A DNA stretch of 64,000 nucleotides from contig JAQWJM010000202.1 of NCBI GenBank assembly GCA_029248335.1, positions 29,327 to 93,326 of the forward strand, given 5' to 3'. Position numbers and translations under genes: made by a program. This DNA is from UBA12014 sp029248335. GTDB taxonomy: Bacteria > Planctomycetota > Phycisphaerae > Phycisphaerales > SM1A02. Of this stretch, positions 8,325-17,878 are shown piece by piece. The first letter of the stretch is position 1; every line of letters starts with the position of its first letter. Below the pieces are notes generated by a model. That model was given only the letters and a program-made list of their open reading frames with translations, was not told the DNA's origin and made no database searches.

Positions 8325-9353
8325 CTACGTGGAGCCGTGAGTTGGATCAAACCTCGCCTTGAGCCGGTCCCCGATCAGGTTGAGGCTGACGAGGGTGATC
8401 GCGATGAAGATGCAGGGCCAGGCCAGCAGCCACCAGCGACTTCGGACCGTGTTGAGTTCCGAAAGACCGGTGCTCGCGAGGTTGCCCCAGCTGGGGAGCG
8501 GCTCCTCGACCCCGATCCCGAGAAAACTGAGGAAACTCTCCGAGAGGATCGCCGCCGGGACCGCGAGGGTCCCATAGACCACGATCGGACCGACCAGATT
8601 CGGCAAGAGATGTCGGAAGAACTGTCGGCCCGCCCCCATGCCCTGGGCCCGGCAGGCTTCCATGAAGGGCTGGGCCCGGAGGCTGAGCACCTGCCCTCGG
8701 ATCACGCGGGCGGTGGTCAGCCAGCCGACGCCGCCGATCGCGACGAGCAGCGTCGCGACGTTGACCAGTTGCCGGGCGGACGAGGATGGATCGAGCCCGA
8801 GCCGGGCGATCACGCCGTCGGCGGCCACCGAGATCAGAACGACCAGCAGGATGTAGGGCAGTCCGTAGAGGATGTCGACGATCCGCATGATCGTGGCGTC
8901 GACCCGCCCACCGACGAACCCGGCGATCCCCCCCAGGAGGGTGCCGATCGTGACGGCGATCACCGCCGAGGCGAGTCCGATTCCCAGGCTCACCGCGCCA
9001 CCGAGCATCACCCGCGTCAGCATCCCGCGTCCGAGTTCATCGGTGCCGAACGCGAGCACCGGGACGAATCCCCCCGCGTCGGCCACCTCCGCGACGCGGG
9101 CCGTCTCGGCCGCATCGAAGCCCGCCAGCGACGGCGGCAGAAGATTGAGATCGAGGTCGCCGGCTTCATAGCGGCGTTCCACCACCCCACCGAACTCGAC
9201 CCCGCCGAGCGTCCACGGGAGCGTGGCGAAACAGCCGATCCCCACGAGGAGCAGGACGATGATGCCGATCGGCCCCGCCCAACCCCGGGATCGCGCCGTC
9301 ACGGCCTTCGGTCGTCCGGGAGCGGCGGATGGCGCGGTGGCGGCGTCGGACAT
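8325..9353 (-). CDS. Second OppC/DppC-like ABC permease of normal size
   Basis: A 342-residue permease with TM1 near 29-46, the family motif FGTDELGRGMLTRVMLGG, five C-terminal membrane segments and the EAA loop (FMEACRAQGMGAGRQFFRHL). It carries a moderate loop after TM1 but not the large module of the other C-type subunit in this cluster. It precedes the binding-protein gene and starts 13 bases after the stop of a secreted-protein gene. A cluster with one B-type and two C-type permeases is unusual. The two C-type proteins could be alternative partners of OppB, or this one may belong to a second transporter whose other parts are elsewhere. Confidence 0.88.
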   Translation of the reverse strand: MSDAATAPSAAPGRPKAVTARSRGWAGPIGIIVLLLVGIGCFATLPWTLGGVEFGGVVERRYEAGDLDLNLLPPSLAGFDAAETARVAEVADAGGFVPVLAFGTDELGRGMLTRVMLGGAVSLGIGLASAVIAVTIGTLLGGIAGFVGGRVDATIMRIVDILYGLPYILLVVLISVAADGVIARLGLDPSSSARQLVNVATLLVAIGGVGWLTTARVIRGQVLSLRAQPFMEACRAQGMGAGRQFFRHLLPNLVGPIVVYGTLAVPAAILSESFLSFLGIGVEEPLPSWGNLASTGLSELNTVRSRWWLLAWPCIFIAITLVSLNLIGDRLKARFDPTHGST

Positions 9354-9366
9354 TCGTTGAATTCAT

Positions 9367-10203
9367 TCACCCCGCCGTGGCGGCGGGGGCTTCCTTCTCA
9401 GTGCTCTTCTCGTCGGCCGGGCGGGCACGTTCCTCACGCGGCATCAGGAGTCGCTCGACCATCGCTTCCACCCGGGCACTCGAGGTCGCGACCTCCTCCT
9501 GGAGCTTCGCCCGCATTTCGAGCACCGCCAGATCGAGCGCCGCGAGCTCCATCGCCCGAACCTTCAATCCAAGGTCGACGGTCTTCGCGGCCAGCGTCTC
9601 GATCGAGGCTCGTGCCGCGAGCTGGGCCGATTCGTCTCCGGCATCCCGCGCTTCCCCGAACGCCATCGCCGCCTTTCGGAGATCGAACTGGGCCTTCAAC
9701 TCCTCGACCTTCGCGGCGAAGAGCTCCGGATTCCGCCGCTCGAGCATCAGCATGCCGTAGAGCCGCCGGCCGTTCCGGGCCAGCGATTTCATCGCGGCCT
9801 CGCGGTTCTCCGTCCATTGGGCTTCGAGCGCGGTGGTCATCTCCGGCGAGATGCGCTTGCCGATCTCGATGATTCGCTTGAAATCCTCCTCGGAGATCGT
9901 CCTCGGCAGGCCACGACCGCGTGGTTCACCGCCGTCGCCTCTTCCGAGGAGCCGATCCGCCATGCCGCCGCGCCGCCCGTCGAACCGGCCGCCGTGTCGC
10001 GAATTCTGATTGGCCTCGCTGCCGTCCGGCCGTTCCCGGCGTGGACGTTCCGTCGCCTGTTCCGTCGCCTGTTCCGCCCCGGAATCCTGCGCGGACAGCG
10101 TGGCGGTGCCGGCCAGCACGAGGAAGCCGGCGGTCACCGATCTGAGCACGTGTCCAAGGGTGGATCCGAGGGTGGGTCCAAGGGTGGTTCTGGGCGTGGG
10201 CAT
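9367..10203 (-). CDS. Secreted helical protein of unknown function
   Basis: A 278-residue protein with a signal peptide (hydrophobic stretch about 22-36, probable cleavage after LSA at 38), an Arg/Gly/Glu-rich linker, and a helical Ala/Glu/Arg/Leu-rich body (from about 105). The sizes and composition recall periplasmic helical proteins such as the Spy/CpxP or metal-sensor types, but no diagnostic motif is present. Short 12-bp tandem repeats encode TLGPTLGSTLG in the signal region and EQATEQATE in the linker. The ATG at 10203 is 32 bases after the stop of the anti-sigma-like gene. It could be a target or partner of that sigma/anti-sigma pair. Confidence 0.65.
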   Translation of the reverse strand: MPTPRTTLGPTLGSTLGHVLRSVTAGFLVLAGTATLSAQDSGAEQATEQATERPRRERPDGSEANQNSRHGGRFDGRRGGMADRLLGRGDGGEPRGRGLPRTISEEDFKRIIEIGKRISPEMTTALEAQWTENREAAMKSLARNGRRLYGMLMLERRNPELFAAKVEELKAQFDLRKAAMAFGEARDAGDESAQLAARASIETLAAKTVDLGLKVRAMELAALDLAVLEMRAKLQEEVATSSARVEAMVERLLMPREERARPADEKSTEKEAPAATAG

Positions 10204-10235
10204 GGTCACGGTTCGACGATACTCCGTTCGCGGCG

Positions 10236-10871
10236 TCAGGACGTCGGGCCGGCGAGAATCGATTGGATTTCCGCTTCGACGTCGGTCACATCGATCGACC
10301 AGGAGTCGAGGACCGGTCGGACGTTCTGAACCGCCAGCGTGGCCGACGGCGCGTCGTCGAGCCACTCGGCGTCTCCACCCATCACCGCCGCCAGCAGGGC
10401 TTCCGGCCCGGTCGGCGAATCGATGGAGACCAGAAGCGTGTCACCGTCTCCGAAGCCCGCGAAATCGAACTCCGTCGACGTTCCCGTCCCCGATTCACTT
10501 TCCGCCGCCGCCATGCGGGGCGTTTCGACCAGCTGGGACGACTCCGGTGTCGACTCGGATCCGATCCACGCGACGATGGCAAGAGAGGCCGCAGTGGCCA
10601 ACCCCACGCCCACCGCGAACCGTCGACGCCAGTCGGCGATCGGGTAACTCGTCACCACGGACGATGCTGCCGGGAGTGACCCCACCGAGGCTGCGAACAC
10701 CGAGGAGGCCAGCGATGCCGCCCGGTCGGGATCGACCGTGCGTTCACTCCGCATCGCATCCTGGAGCTTCGCATCCAGATCGGCGAGATCCGCCGGAATC
10801 GATGCGGCGTCATCCACACTTCGATCGAAGTCTGGAGTCTCCTCGCCGAGCGGTTGGTCTTCGGTGTTCAT
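10236..10871 (-). CDS. Single-pass membrane protein, probable anti-sigma factor
   Basis: A 211-residue protein. The N-terminal roughly 80 residues are acidic and should be cytoplasmic (ADLADLDAKLQDAMRSERTVDP); one membrane helix spans about 85-103; the C-terminal half is Ser/Glu-rich and probably periplasmic. The layout and position directly after an ECF sigma gene suggest an anti-sigma factor. No HxxxCxxC zinc motif is present, so it is not a ZAS-type protein. A GTG-initiated longer version (from 10985) would add a leader that looks non-coding; the ATG at 10871 is preferred. The spacing to the sigma gene is 132 bases, longer than typical for coupled pairs. The role is an inference from context. 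Confidence 0.6.
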   Translation of the reverse strand: MNTEDQPLGEETPDFDRSVDDAASIPADLADLDAKLQDAMRSERTVDPDRAASLASSVFAASVGSLPAASSVVTSYPIADWRRRFAVGVGLATAASLAIVAWIGSESTPESSQLVETPRMAAAESESGTGTSTEFDFAGFGDGDTLLVSIDSPTGPEALLAAVMGGDAEWLDDAPSATLAVQNVRPVLDSWSIDVTDVEAEIQSILAGPTS

Positions 10872-11003
10872 GAGCGTGAATCCAAGGGGTGCCTCGGGGT
10901 GTAGAACGTCGATCCGGGGCCACGATTGCATTGAAACGGACTTCGCCTCGGAAACCACGCGGTTCGAGGCCGATCGTGCCAGCACGTCCGATATCCACGG
11001 ATT

Positions 11004-11582
11004 TCAGTCGGCATCAGGGGCCTCCGCCTGCATGCCCTCGAGCATCTCACGGACCTTCTTGAGGGCTCGATGGTGCCGCGCCAGCAGCGTTCCCATCGGC
11101 GTTTCCAACGCCTCCGCGAGCTGCTTGAAGCTCAGCCCGCCGACATGTCGCAGGTACAGAATCTCCCGATCGGCGTCCGGGAGCCGTTCGATCGCCGTTC
11201 GCAGATCGCCTTCCGGCAGGCCGTGGTCGTCCGCCCGATCCGGCGGATCGACCTCTCCGGCCAGTCCGACCAGGGTCGACTCCGAGGCCGGCCGCGCGTG
11301 TCGCTTTCGCCGACGCATCTCGTCGCGGAGCCGATTCATCGCGATTCGCATGAGCCACGACTCGAATCGGCCCACCTCGTCGTAGTCGGCAAGCTTCGTC
11401 GCGATCGTGCAGAAGGTCGACTGGGTGATCTCTTCGGCGAGTTCCTCGTCGCGGCACTGCGCCCGGATGAGGGCGAAGACGCGCGGTGAAAACGCCTCGA
11501 CGAGCGTTCGCCACGCCGCCTCGTCCCCGTCGCCCGCGGAGCGGACGATCACCGCGAGCTGGTCTGGGGTGATCTCGTCCAT
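11004..11582 (-). CDS. ECF-type RNA polymerase sigma factor
   Basis: A 192-residue protein. Sigma region 2 is seen at LVEAFSPRVFALIRAQ...AEEITQSTFCTIATKLADYD followed by FESWLMRIAMNRLRDEMRRR. Region 4 is seen at AIERLPDADREILYLRHVGG, SFKQLAEALETPMGTLLARHHRAL. No region 1 or 3 is present, as expected for extracytoplasmic-function sigmas. I chose the ATG at 11582; the upstream frame lacks features of a sigma. The downstream gene encodes a membrane protein likely to be its anti-sigma. Candidate targets are the secreted protein and transporter genes that follow on the same strand. Confidence 0.9.
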   Translation of the reverse strand: MDEITPDQLAVIVRSAGDGDEAAWRTLVEAFSPRVFALIRAQCRDEELAEEITQSTFCTIATKLADYDEVGRFESWLMRIAMNRLRDEMRRRKRHARPASESTLVGLAGEVDPPDRADDHGLPEGDLRTAIERLPDADREILYLRHVGGLSFKQLAEALETPMGTLLARHHRALKKVREMLEGMQAEAPDAD

Positions 11583-11757
11583 CGATAATGGAGCCGGTTT
11601 CCTGGCGTCGATGCGGACCACCCCGCGGCGTCCGGCTACCTGACGAGACTTTACCGCACTGAATCGACTCGGATGCGATGGCGAGGCGTTCGCCACGGTC
11701 TCCGACTCGACGCCGTCGATGACGTCAGAACGCCCCTCGAACTGGAATGATGCCGAA

Positions 11758-13242
<1,485 letters not shown>

Positions 13243-13297
13243 GTCGCCATTCTCGCCGCGAACCACGGCGTTCGTCGAGTCGCTCCGGGGCCTGACC

Positions 13298-13325
13298 ACT
13301 CGTCCACATCCCGATGTGGACGAGT
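13298..13325. repeat. Perfect inverted repeat between HU-like gene and dnaB
   Basis: The arm ACTCGTCCACATC (13298-13310) is followed by CC and the exact complement GATGTGGACGAGT (13313-13325). The 28-bp palindrome is 20 bases downstream of the HU-like gene and 55 bases upstream of the dnaB start. No T-run follows on either strand, so it is not a standard intrinsic terminator. It could be an operator, an RNA hairpin protecting a 3' end, or a protein-binding site. Confidence 0.75.
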
Positions 13326-13345
13326 TTCGACCGACGGGGGGAAGC

Positions 13346-13675
13346 TCAGCCCTCGTCGTCTTCCGCGGCGTCCACCCGGACCTTCATCAGACGGCCGGTC
13401 TTGAACTTCACGGTCTTCCTCGCCGGGACCTCGACCTGCTCGAGCGTCTTGGGATTCTGGGCCCGCCGGGCGGCTCGCTCGCGAATCTCGAAGACCCCGA
13501 AGTCACGGAACTCGAGGCGGTTGCCTCTTCCGAGCTCCTCGATGACCTCGTCGAGAAACGCCTGGATCGTGCGTTTCACATCGGCACGCGGCTGGTTCAT
13601 CTCCGCTGCGATCCGGTCGACGATCTCCTTCTTGGTCGTCGTCTTGCCCAAGGCACTGGGTACTGAGGTCGGCAT
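13346..13675 (-). CDS. HU/IHF-family DNA-binding protein
   Basis: A 109-residue protein. The family features are TKKEIVDRIAAEMNQPRADV (helical dimerisation part) and the beta-arm region FRDFGVFEIRERAARRAQNP, with the RxxRNPxT-type tip seen as ARRAQNPKT. These small basic dimers bend DNA and organise the nucleoid. A 12-residue N-terminal extension precedes the conserved start, and the acidic C-terminus AAEDDEG is unusual. I chose the ATG at 13675 because a promoter-like element covers the longer alternative start. Subtype (HU, IHF or a planctomycete variant) is not resolved. Confidence 0.92.
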   Translation of the reverse strand: MPTSVPSALGKTTTKKEIVDRIAAEMNQPRADVKRTIQAFLDEVIEELGRGNRLEFRDFGVFEIRERAARRAQNPKTLEQVEVPARKTVKFKTGRLMKVRVDAAEDDEG

Positions 13676-13751
13676 TCCGTCACGCTCCGGCTTGATTCCT
13701 GATTTCGCGGCGACTCCGAAAACTCCCCCGGACTCGAAACCGCCAGACCTG

Positions 13752-13780
13752 AGTATCGAAACGAGGGCCGCCGATGTCAA
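13752..13780 (-). promoter_or_regulatory. Sigma-70-like promoter of the HU-like gene
   Basis: Read on the minus strand, TTGACA (13780-13775) is followed by 17 bases and GATACT (13757-13752). The -35 box is a perfect match and the spacing is ideal; the -10 matches at four of six positions. Transcription would begin near 13745, about 70 bases before the ATG at 13675. Confidence 0.65.
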
Positions 13781-13842
13781 GAGGAACGGGGCAAGCCTTG
13801 CTGAATAATGAACTTATGTTCACAAGCGGGCTCGGGAACCGG

Positions 13843-14190
13843 TCATCGTCCCCACTGGGAACCGGTTCGTACCCGCAGCGAGAACGTCGACTGGTTGCGG
13901 CCGTTGATGATCCGCTGATCGTCGCGGGAGCCCCGGAGGACGAAGACCGGTCCGGCACCGGCGATGGGCGATCCGCCGAGCCGGGGCTGGTTCCTGGTCT
14001 GGATGGCATCATCCGCGACCATGCCGGTCTCGAAGGCGAGCATCGCCTGCGCGTCGGAGGGGAACACCAGGATGCTCGAGACCTCGGTCATCGGCGGCGG
14101 TGGTGACGCCGGCTTGGAGGTCGCACAGCCGTTCAGGCCGCCTCCCGCGAGGAGGCAGCACGAGATCTGGAGCATGAGGAGAAGCTTCAT
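13843..14190 (-). CDS. Small lipoprotein, function unknown
   Basis: A 115-residue protein with a lipoprotein signal: MKLLL, a hydrophobic stretch and a lipobox ending LNGC with Cys at 22. A Ser/Pro linker (TSKPASPPPP) follows, then about 80 residues including SILVFPSDAQAMLAFETGM. No family is recognised. It sits between hldE and the HU-like gene on the same strand, about 100 bases after the end of the small intergenic region of hldE. It is probably anchored in the outer or inner membrane by its lipidated Cys. Confidence 0.6.
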   Translation of the reverse strand: MKLLLMLQISCCLLAGGGLNGCATSKPASPPPPMTEVSSILVFPSDAQAMLAFETGMVADDAIQTRNQPRLGGSPIAGAGPVFVLRGSRDDQRIINGRNQSTFSLRVRTGSQWGR

Positions 14191-14289
14191 GGTCTCCGAG
14201 TATTCCCCAGAAAGACGCCGGGGCCATCGACAACCGAACCATCGGGCGGATTCGTTGAAGAGGCCGCGTCTTCTCGGACACGCCCGGCC

Positions 14290-15813
14290 TCAGGGCGTTC
14301 GAAGACGATCGATGATCGCGGTCGAGCCCAATCCGGGCCGATGGGCGAGGATCCGGATGTCGATGCCGAGCCGCTCGAGCAGCGGATGTTCGGTGATGGC
14401 TTCGGGGTGGTAGTCACCACCCTTCACATACACGTCGGGATGGATCGCCTCGATCAGGTCCGCGGCGGTTTCCTCCCCGAACACCACGAGGTAGTCGATC
14501 GACTCCAGTTCGGCGAGCACCTCCAGCCGTTCCGCTTCGTTGAAGATCGGCCGTTCGGGTCCCTTGAGCGCCCGAACGCTCGCATCCGCGTTGATGCCGA
14601 CGACGAGGACGTCCCCCTGCTGCTTCGCTTCCTTGAGATACGCGACATGCCCGGCGTGGATCACGTCGAAGCACCCGTTGGTGAGGACGATTCGTCGACC
14701 GTCGCTCCGAAGCACCTCGAGTTCGAGCAGGAGATGGGCGAGGCGACGCGTCTTCCCGATCCCCGCGGCGCTCGCGAGCAGCGCGGCCCGCCGCAGCTCC
14801 GCGAGGGGAACCGGCTGCGCTCCGGTGAGCTCCACTTCGATTCCCGCCGCGAGGTTCGCGAGCCGGACGCCTTCGACCCCGAGGAGTCCGTGCGACCAGG
14901 CCGCCGCGAGGGCCGCGAGCACCATGTCCCCGGCGCCGGTCACGTCGTAGACGGACTTGGCTTCGGTCGGCAGATGGATGCAACCGTCCTCGGTCGCGAG
15001 CATCGCGCCGTCCCGATCGAGCGTGAGGACCACCGCGTCAAAGTCGTGTCGAGACCGGAGACCGGTCGCGATCTCGACCGCCACGCCGAGGTCGGTGCGA
15101 AGACCGCCGGGGCGATCCATCGCTCGTTCCGCCTCGGTGCGGTTCGGCGTGATGAGCGTCGCTCCCGCGTAGCGGGCGTAGTCGGAGATCGATGCCGGAT
15201 CGACGAGGAGGGGAAGATCACGTTCCCGACATCGTTGCACGAGCGCCCGGCACAACGGCTCGGTGCACGCGCCCTTGTCGTAGTCCTCGAGGCAGACGCA
15301 GTCGACGCCGTCGAGGCGGGCGTCGATCGCCTCGAGCAGCCGGCCGACGATCGCATCGTCGGCGGGACGGCGGGACTCGACGTCGAGTCGGAACATCTTC
15401 TGCGGGTGCCGGTGCTGGGCGAGCCCGACGAGGCTTCTCTTCACGGTCGTGGGTCGCGATGCGTCGACCACGATCCCGCCGACCTCGCAACCGTTCGCCT
15501 CGAGTTCGGCGGTCAGGTGCCGGCCGGCGTCGTCGTCGCCGACGAGCCCCACCACCGCGACCTCCATTTCGAGTCCGCGCAGACACGCGGCGACGTTGCC
15601 GGTGCCGCCCGGACGACGATCGATCGCTTCGTCACCGTCGATCGAGAGCACCGGAACCGGTGCGTCGGGGCTCAACCGCTCGGCCGCGCCGCGAATCGTC
15701 TCGTCGAGCATGAGGTCGCCGACGAGGAGGACGCGGCCGCCCGAAAGCCGGGCCACCGCTTCGACGAAGTCGATTCCGGGTCCGGCCGCCGTGGTGTGGG
15801 AAGTGTGATTCAA
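14290..15813 (-). CDS. hldE: Bifunctional heptose-7-phosphate kinase / heptose-1-phosphate adenylyltransferase
   Basis: A 507-residue protein with two fused enzymes of ADP-heptose synthesis for the LPS inner core. The N-terminal part is a PfkB/ribokinase-type kinase (GGTGNVAACLRGLEMEVAVVG; C-terminal DVTGAGDMVLAALAA with the catalytic Asp in GAGD). The C-terminal domain is a nucleotidyltransferase (TNGCFDVIHAGHVAYL, HxGH near 386-389). No ATG lies close to the conserved start. The best start is TTG at 15813, which is 16 bases after the lpxK stop; a more distant ATG at 15945 would overlap lpxK by over 100 bases. It is the last gene of the LPS operon. Confidence 0.92.
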   Translation of the reverse strand: MNHTSHTTAAGPGIDFVEAVARLSGGRVLLVGDLMLDETIRGAAERLSPDAPVPVLSIDGDEAIDRRPGGTGNVAACLRGLEMEVAVVGLVGDDDAGRHLTAELEANGCEVGGIVVDASRPTTVKRSLVGLAQHRHPQKMFRLDVESRRPADDAIVGRLLEAIDARLDGVDCVCLEDYDKGACTEPLCRALVQRCRERDLPLLVDPASISDYARYAGATLITPNRTEAERAMDRPGGLRTDLGVAVEIATGLRSRHDFDAVVLTLDRDGAMLATEDGCIHLPTEAKSVYDVTGAGDMVLAALAAAWSHGLLGVEGVRLANLAAGIEVELTGAQPVPLAELRRAALLASAAGIGKTRRLAHLLLELEVLRSDGRRIVLTNGCFDVIHAGHVAYLKEAKQQGDVLVVGINADASVRALKGPERPIFNEAERLEVLAELESIDYLVVFGEETAADLIEAIHPDVYVKGGDYHPEAITEHPLLERLGIDIRILAHRPGLGSTAIIDRLRTP

Positions 15814-15829
15814 GATGGGGCGGAGCGTA

Positions 15830-16849
15830 TCACCCCGAGCCCGGAGCCGCCCCTGCGACCGTCGCGTCGACGGCCTCGAAGAACGCCGCCTTCCCCGCGA
15901 GAAACTCGATCTCGAGGGTTGGAACGAGCATCGGCAGGTCTCCAAGCCGATCCGCGTGCCGACCGATCTTCACCCAGTCCTTGAGGGTGGTGACGATCGC
16001 CTCCGCCCCCGCGGCCCCCGCCGCCTCGACGATGGCCGAGACGCGCGTTGCGTCGTAGGCGGCGTGGTCCCGCACCGCGACGTCGTGGACCACGATGCCG
16101 CCGACCGCCTCGATCGATCGTCGAATGGAAGCCGGATTGCCGACCCCGAAGACCGTCGCGACGCGACGTCCGTCGAGGTCAGACACCGGTCTCGTCGATT
16201 CCACGCCCCGGTGATGCGACGTCAGTCCGGTCCAGGCATGCCGGGTCCACGCCAGCGGTGGTCGACCGTGGTGCCGTTCGATCTCGGCGGCCAGCACGGG
16301 GTCGACCTCGGACGCCCGGGTGACCACGACCGCATCCGCCCGACGCAGGGCGCTTCTCGGCTCCCGCCTCGGACCCGACGGCAGCATCCCTCGGTCGAGG
16401 CCGGAGTGGACGGCGTCGACGAGCACGATGTCGAGATCCCGATGCACGCGCCGGTGCTGGAATCCGTCGTCGAGGACGATCGATTCGGGGGGATCCTCCA
16501 ACGCCGCGATCGCGGCGATTCGATCCGCACCGACCGCGAGCGGCACCTCGGGGATTCGTGATGCGTATTCCGCGGCTTCGTCCGACATCCCGGTCGCGTC
16601 GGCTCGATATCCGCGCATCGCGATCGCGGGACGCCGCCCCGTCTCGAGAAGATGACGGGCGATGGTCCTGCACACCGGTGACTTTCCGGTGCCGCCGGCG
16701 ACGAGATTTCCCACCGAGATCACGGGCGGATCGAGCCGGACCACCCCAACGCCGGCGTCGAAGCGACGGCGTCGCCAGTCGACGACCGTCGCGTAGACGA
16801 GCGTCGCGGGCGTGAGGAGGATCGCCGCCCATCGCGGTGGTTCATGCAT
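15830..16849 (-). CDS. lpxK: Tetraacyldisaccharide 4'-kinase (lipid A)
   Basis: A 339-residue protein. LpxK phosphorylates the 4' position of the lipid A precursor at the inner membrane. A short hydrophobic N-terminus (AAILLTPATLVYATVV) is followed by the P-loop region SVGNLVAGGTGKSP (45-58), then SIVLDDGFQHRRVHRDLDIV with the family DDGxQ motif. The C-terminal KDWVKI recalls the conserved KDxVK motif. The ATG at 16849 overlaps the preceding membrane-protein gene by 8 bases. With HldE and the heptosyltransferase it shows that the organism can make lipid A and a heptose core. Confidence 0.94.
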   Translation of the reverse strand: MHEPPRWAAILLTPATLVYATVVDWRRRRFDAGVGVVRLDPPVISVGNLVAGGTGKSPVCRTIARHLLETGRRPAIAMRGYRADATGMSDEAAEYASRIPEVPLAVGADRIAAIAALEDPPESIVLDDGFQHRRVHRDLDIVLVDAVHSGLDRGMLPSGPRREPRSALRRADAVVVTRASEVDPVLAAEIERHHGRPPLAWTRHAWTGLTSHHRGVESTRPVSDLDGRRVATVFGVGNPASIRRSIEAVGGIVVHDVAVRDHAAYDATRVSAIVEAAGAAGAEAIVTTLKDWVKIGRHADRLGDLPMLVPTLEIEFLAGKAAFFEAVDATVAGAAPGSG

Positions 16850-17288
16850 CGTCCGCCTCCCTTTCGGGCCGGGCACCGATTCCCTCGCGGTCCATCGCCT
16901 CGCGAATCCGAAGCGTGTCCCGGACGAGACGCCGGTCGAGACTTTGCTGGTGGAGGCGGACGGAGACGAAGGCGTCCACCAGCGCCAGCACCACGAGCAC
17001 CAGCAGGCCCAGCACCACGCCCGCCCACGTGACGAGATAGGGAATCTGGTCGACGTCCGGATCGATCCATCCGGACGCGGCCGCCGCGGCGACGAGCACG
17101 CCACCGCCGATCACCAGGCTCGCCCGCCGAAGTCGCCGTCGGATCCTCGGCACCGATCCACGACGAAGTCTTCGCCAGTACCAACCACCGGCGACGGCCG
17201 CCGCCGCGAGGATGACGTACGTCGTCCACGCCGGGAGATGCGTCTGGCCCAGCAACCGGAGGCCATGGATCGCGAGCAGTGGATTCAC
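16842..17288 (-). CDS. Small membrane protein within the LPS operon, unknown function
   Basis: A 148-residue protein starting at GTG 17288, which overlaps the maf stop by four bases (GTGA). Its own stop overlaps the lpxK start by 8 bases. Hydrophobic segments are seen around residues 20-36, 56-72 and 84-106, the last containing GVVLGLLVLVVLALVDAFVS. The hydrophilic C-terminus is rich in Arg and Glu (RDTLRIREAMDREGIGARPE). No known domain is recognised. The tight coupling on both sides suggests a role in envelope or lipid A synthesis, but this is context only. Confidence 0.75.
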   Translation of the reverse strand: MNPLLAIHGLRLLGQTHLPAWTTYVILAAAAVAGGWYWRRLRRGSVPRIRRRLRRASLVIGGGVLVAAAAASGWIDPDVDQIPYLVTWAGVVLGLLVLVVLALVDAFVSVRLHQQSLDRRLVRDTLRIREAMDREGIGARPEREADDA

Positions 17289-17878
17289 GAGCGTTCCTCC
17301 GATGTCACGAGGTCCTCGAGCAGCGGGATCAGCCGACGGATCGGGAGCCCCATCACCGTCGAGGGGTCGCCGTCGCACTCGATCGGCCAGCCATCGGCGA
17401 TTCGATCCTCGAGGTTGTACCCACCCGCCTTGCCCGCCCATTCTCCGGAGTCGAGGTACGCCTCGATTCGATCGGTCCCGAGGTCCCCCATCCGGACCTC
17501 CGCCGCGTCGCTGAAGAGCAGGCGTCGTCCCGCACGATTCCGGATGCACACCCCGGTGATGGTGCGATGCCGCCGCCCGAGCATCCGGGTGATCATGCCC
17601 CGGGCTTCGCTTCGATCGCCGGGCTTGCCGACGATCGCGTCGCCGACGACGCAGACGGTGTCCGCGGCGATGCTCGCCACGTGCGCCGCGTCGACGCGGG
17701 ATATCTGCGCGGATTTGAACCAGGCGAGGGCTTCCACCGTGCGGGCGGGAGACGAAGGCGAAAGCCGGATCACCCCGTCGTCGATCGCGGGCGCGACCTG
17801 CTCGACCCGCCATCCGGCGGATTCCAGCAGCCGACGCCGGCGGGGACTCGCACTGCCCAGCAGCACCGATCTGGTCAT
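17285..17878 (-). CDS. maf: Maf-family nucleoside triphosphate pyrophosphatase
   Basis: A 197-residue protein with the Maf hallmarks: LLGSASPRRRRLLESAGW at the start, ADTVCVVGDAIVGKPGD in the middle, and GKAGGYNLED followed by GDPSTVMGLPI near the end. These enzymes hydrolyse dTTP, UTP or modified nucleotides to monophosphates and limit incorporation of non-canonical bases. The start overlaps the heptosyltransferase stop by four bases (ATGA), and its stop overlaps the next gene by four. Its place inside an LPS operon is unexplained by its chemistry and may only reflect shared housekeeping transcription. Confidence 0.94.
   Translation of the reverse strand: MTRSVLLGSASPRRRRLLESAGWRVEQVAPAIDDGVIRLSPSSPARTVEALAWFKSAQISRVDAAHVASIAADTVCVVGDAIVGKPGDRSEARGMITRMLGRRHRTITGVCIRNRAGRRLLFSDAAEVRMGDLGTDRIEAYLDSGEWAGKAGGYNLEDRIADGWPIECDGDPSTVMGLPIRRLIPLLEDLVTSEERS

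Noticed and set aside
6352..8340. Long plus-strand open frame opposite the solute-binding protein gene
   Set aside because: Complement of a recognised SBP gene; composition is typical of a GC-rich shadow frame.
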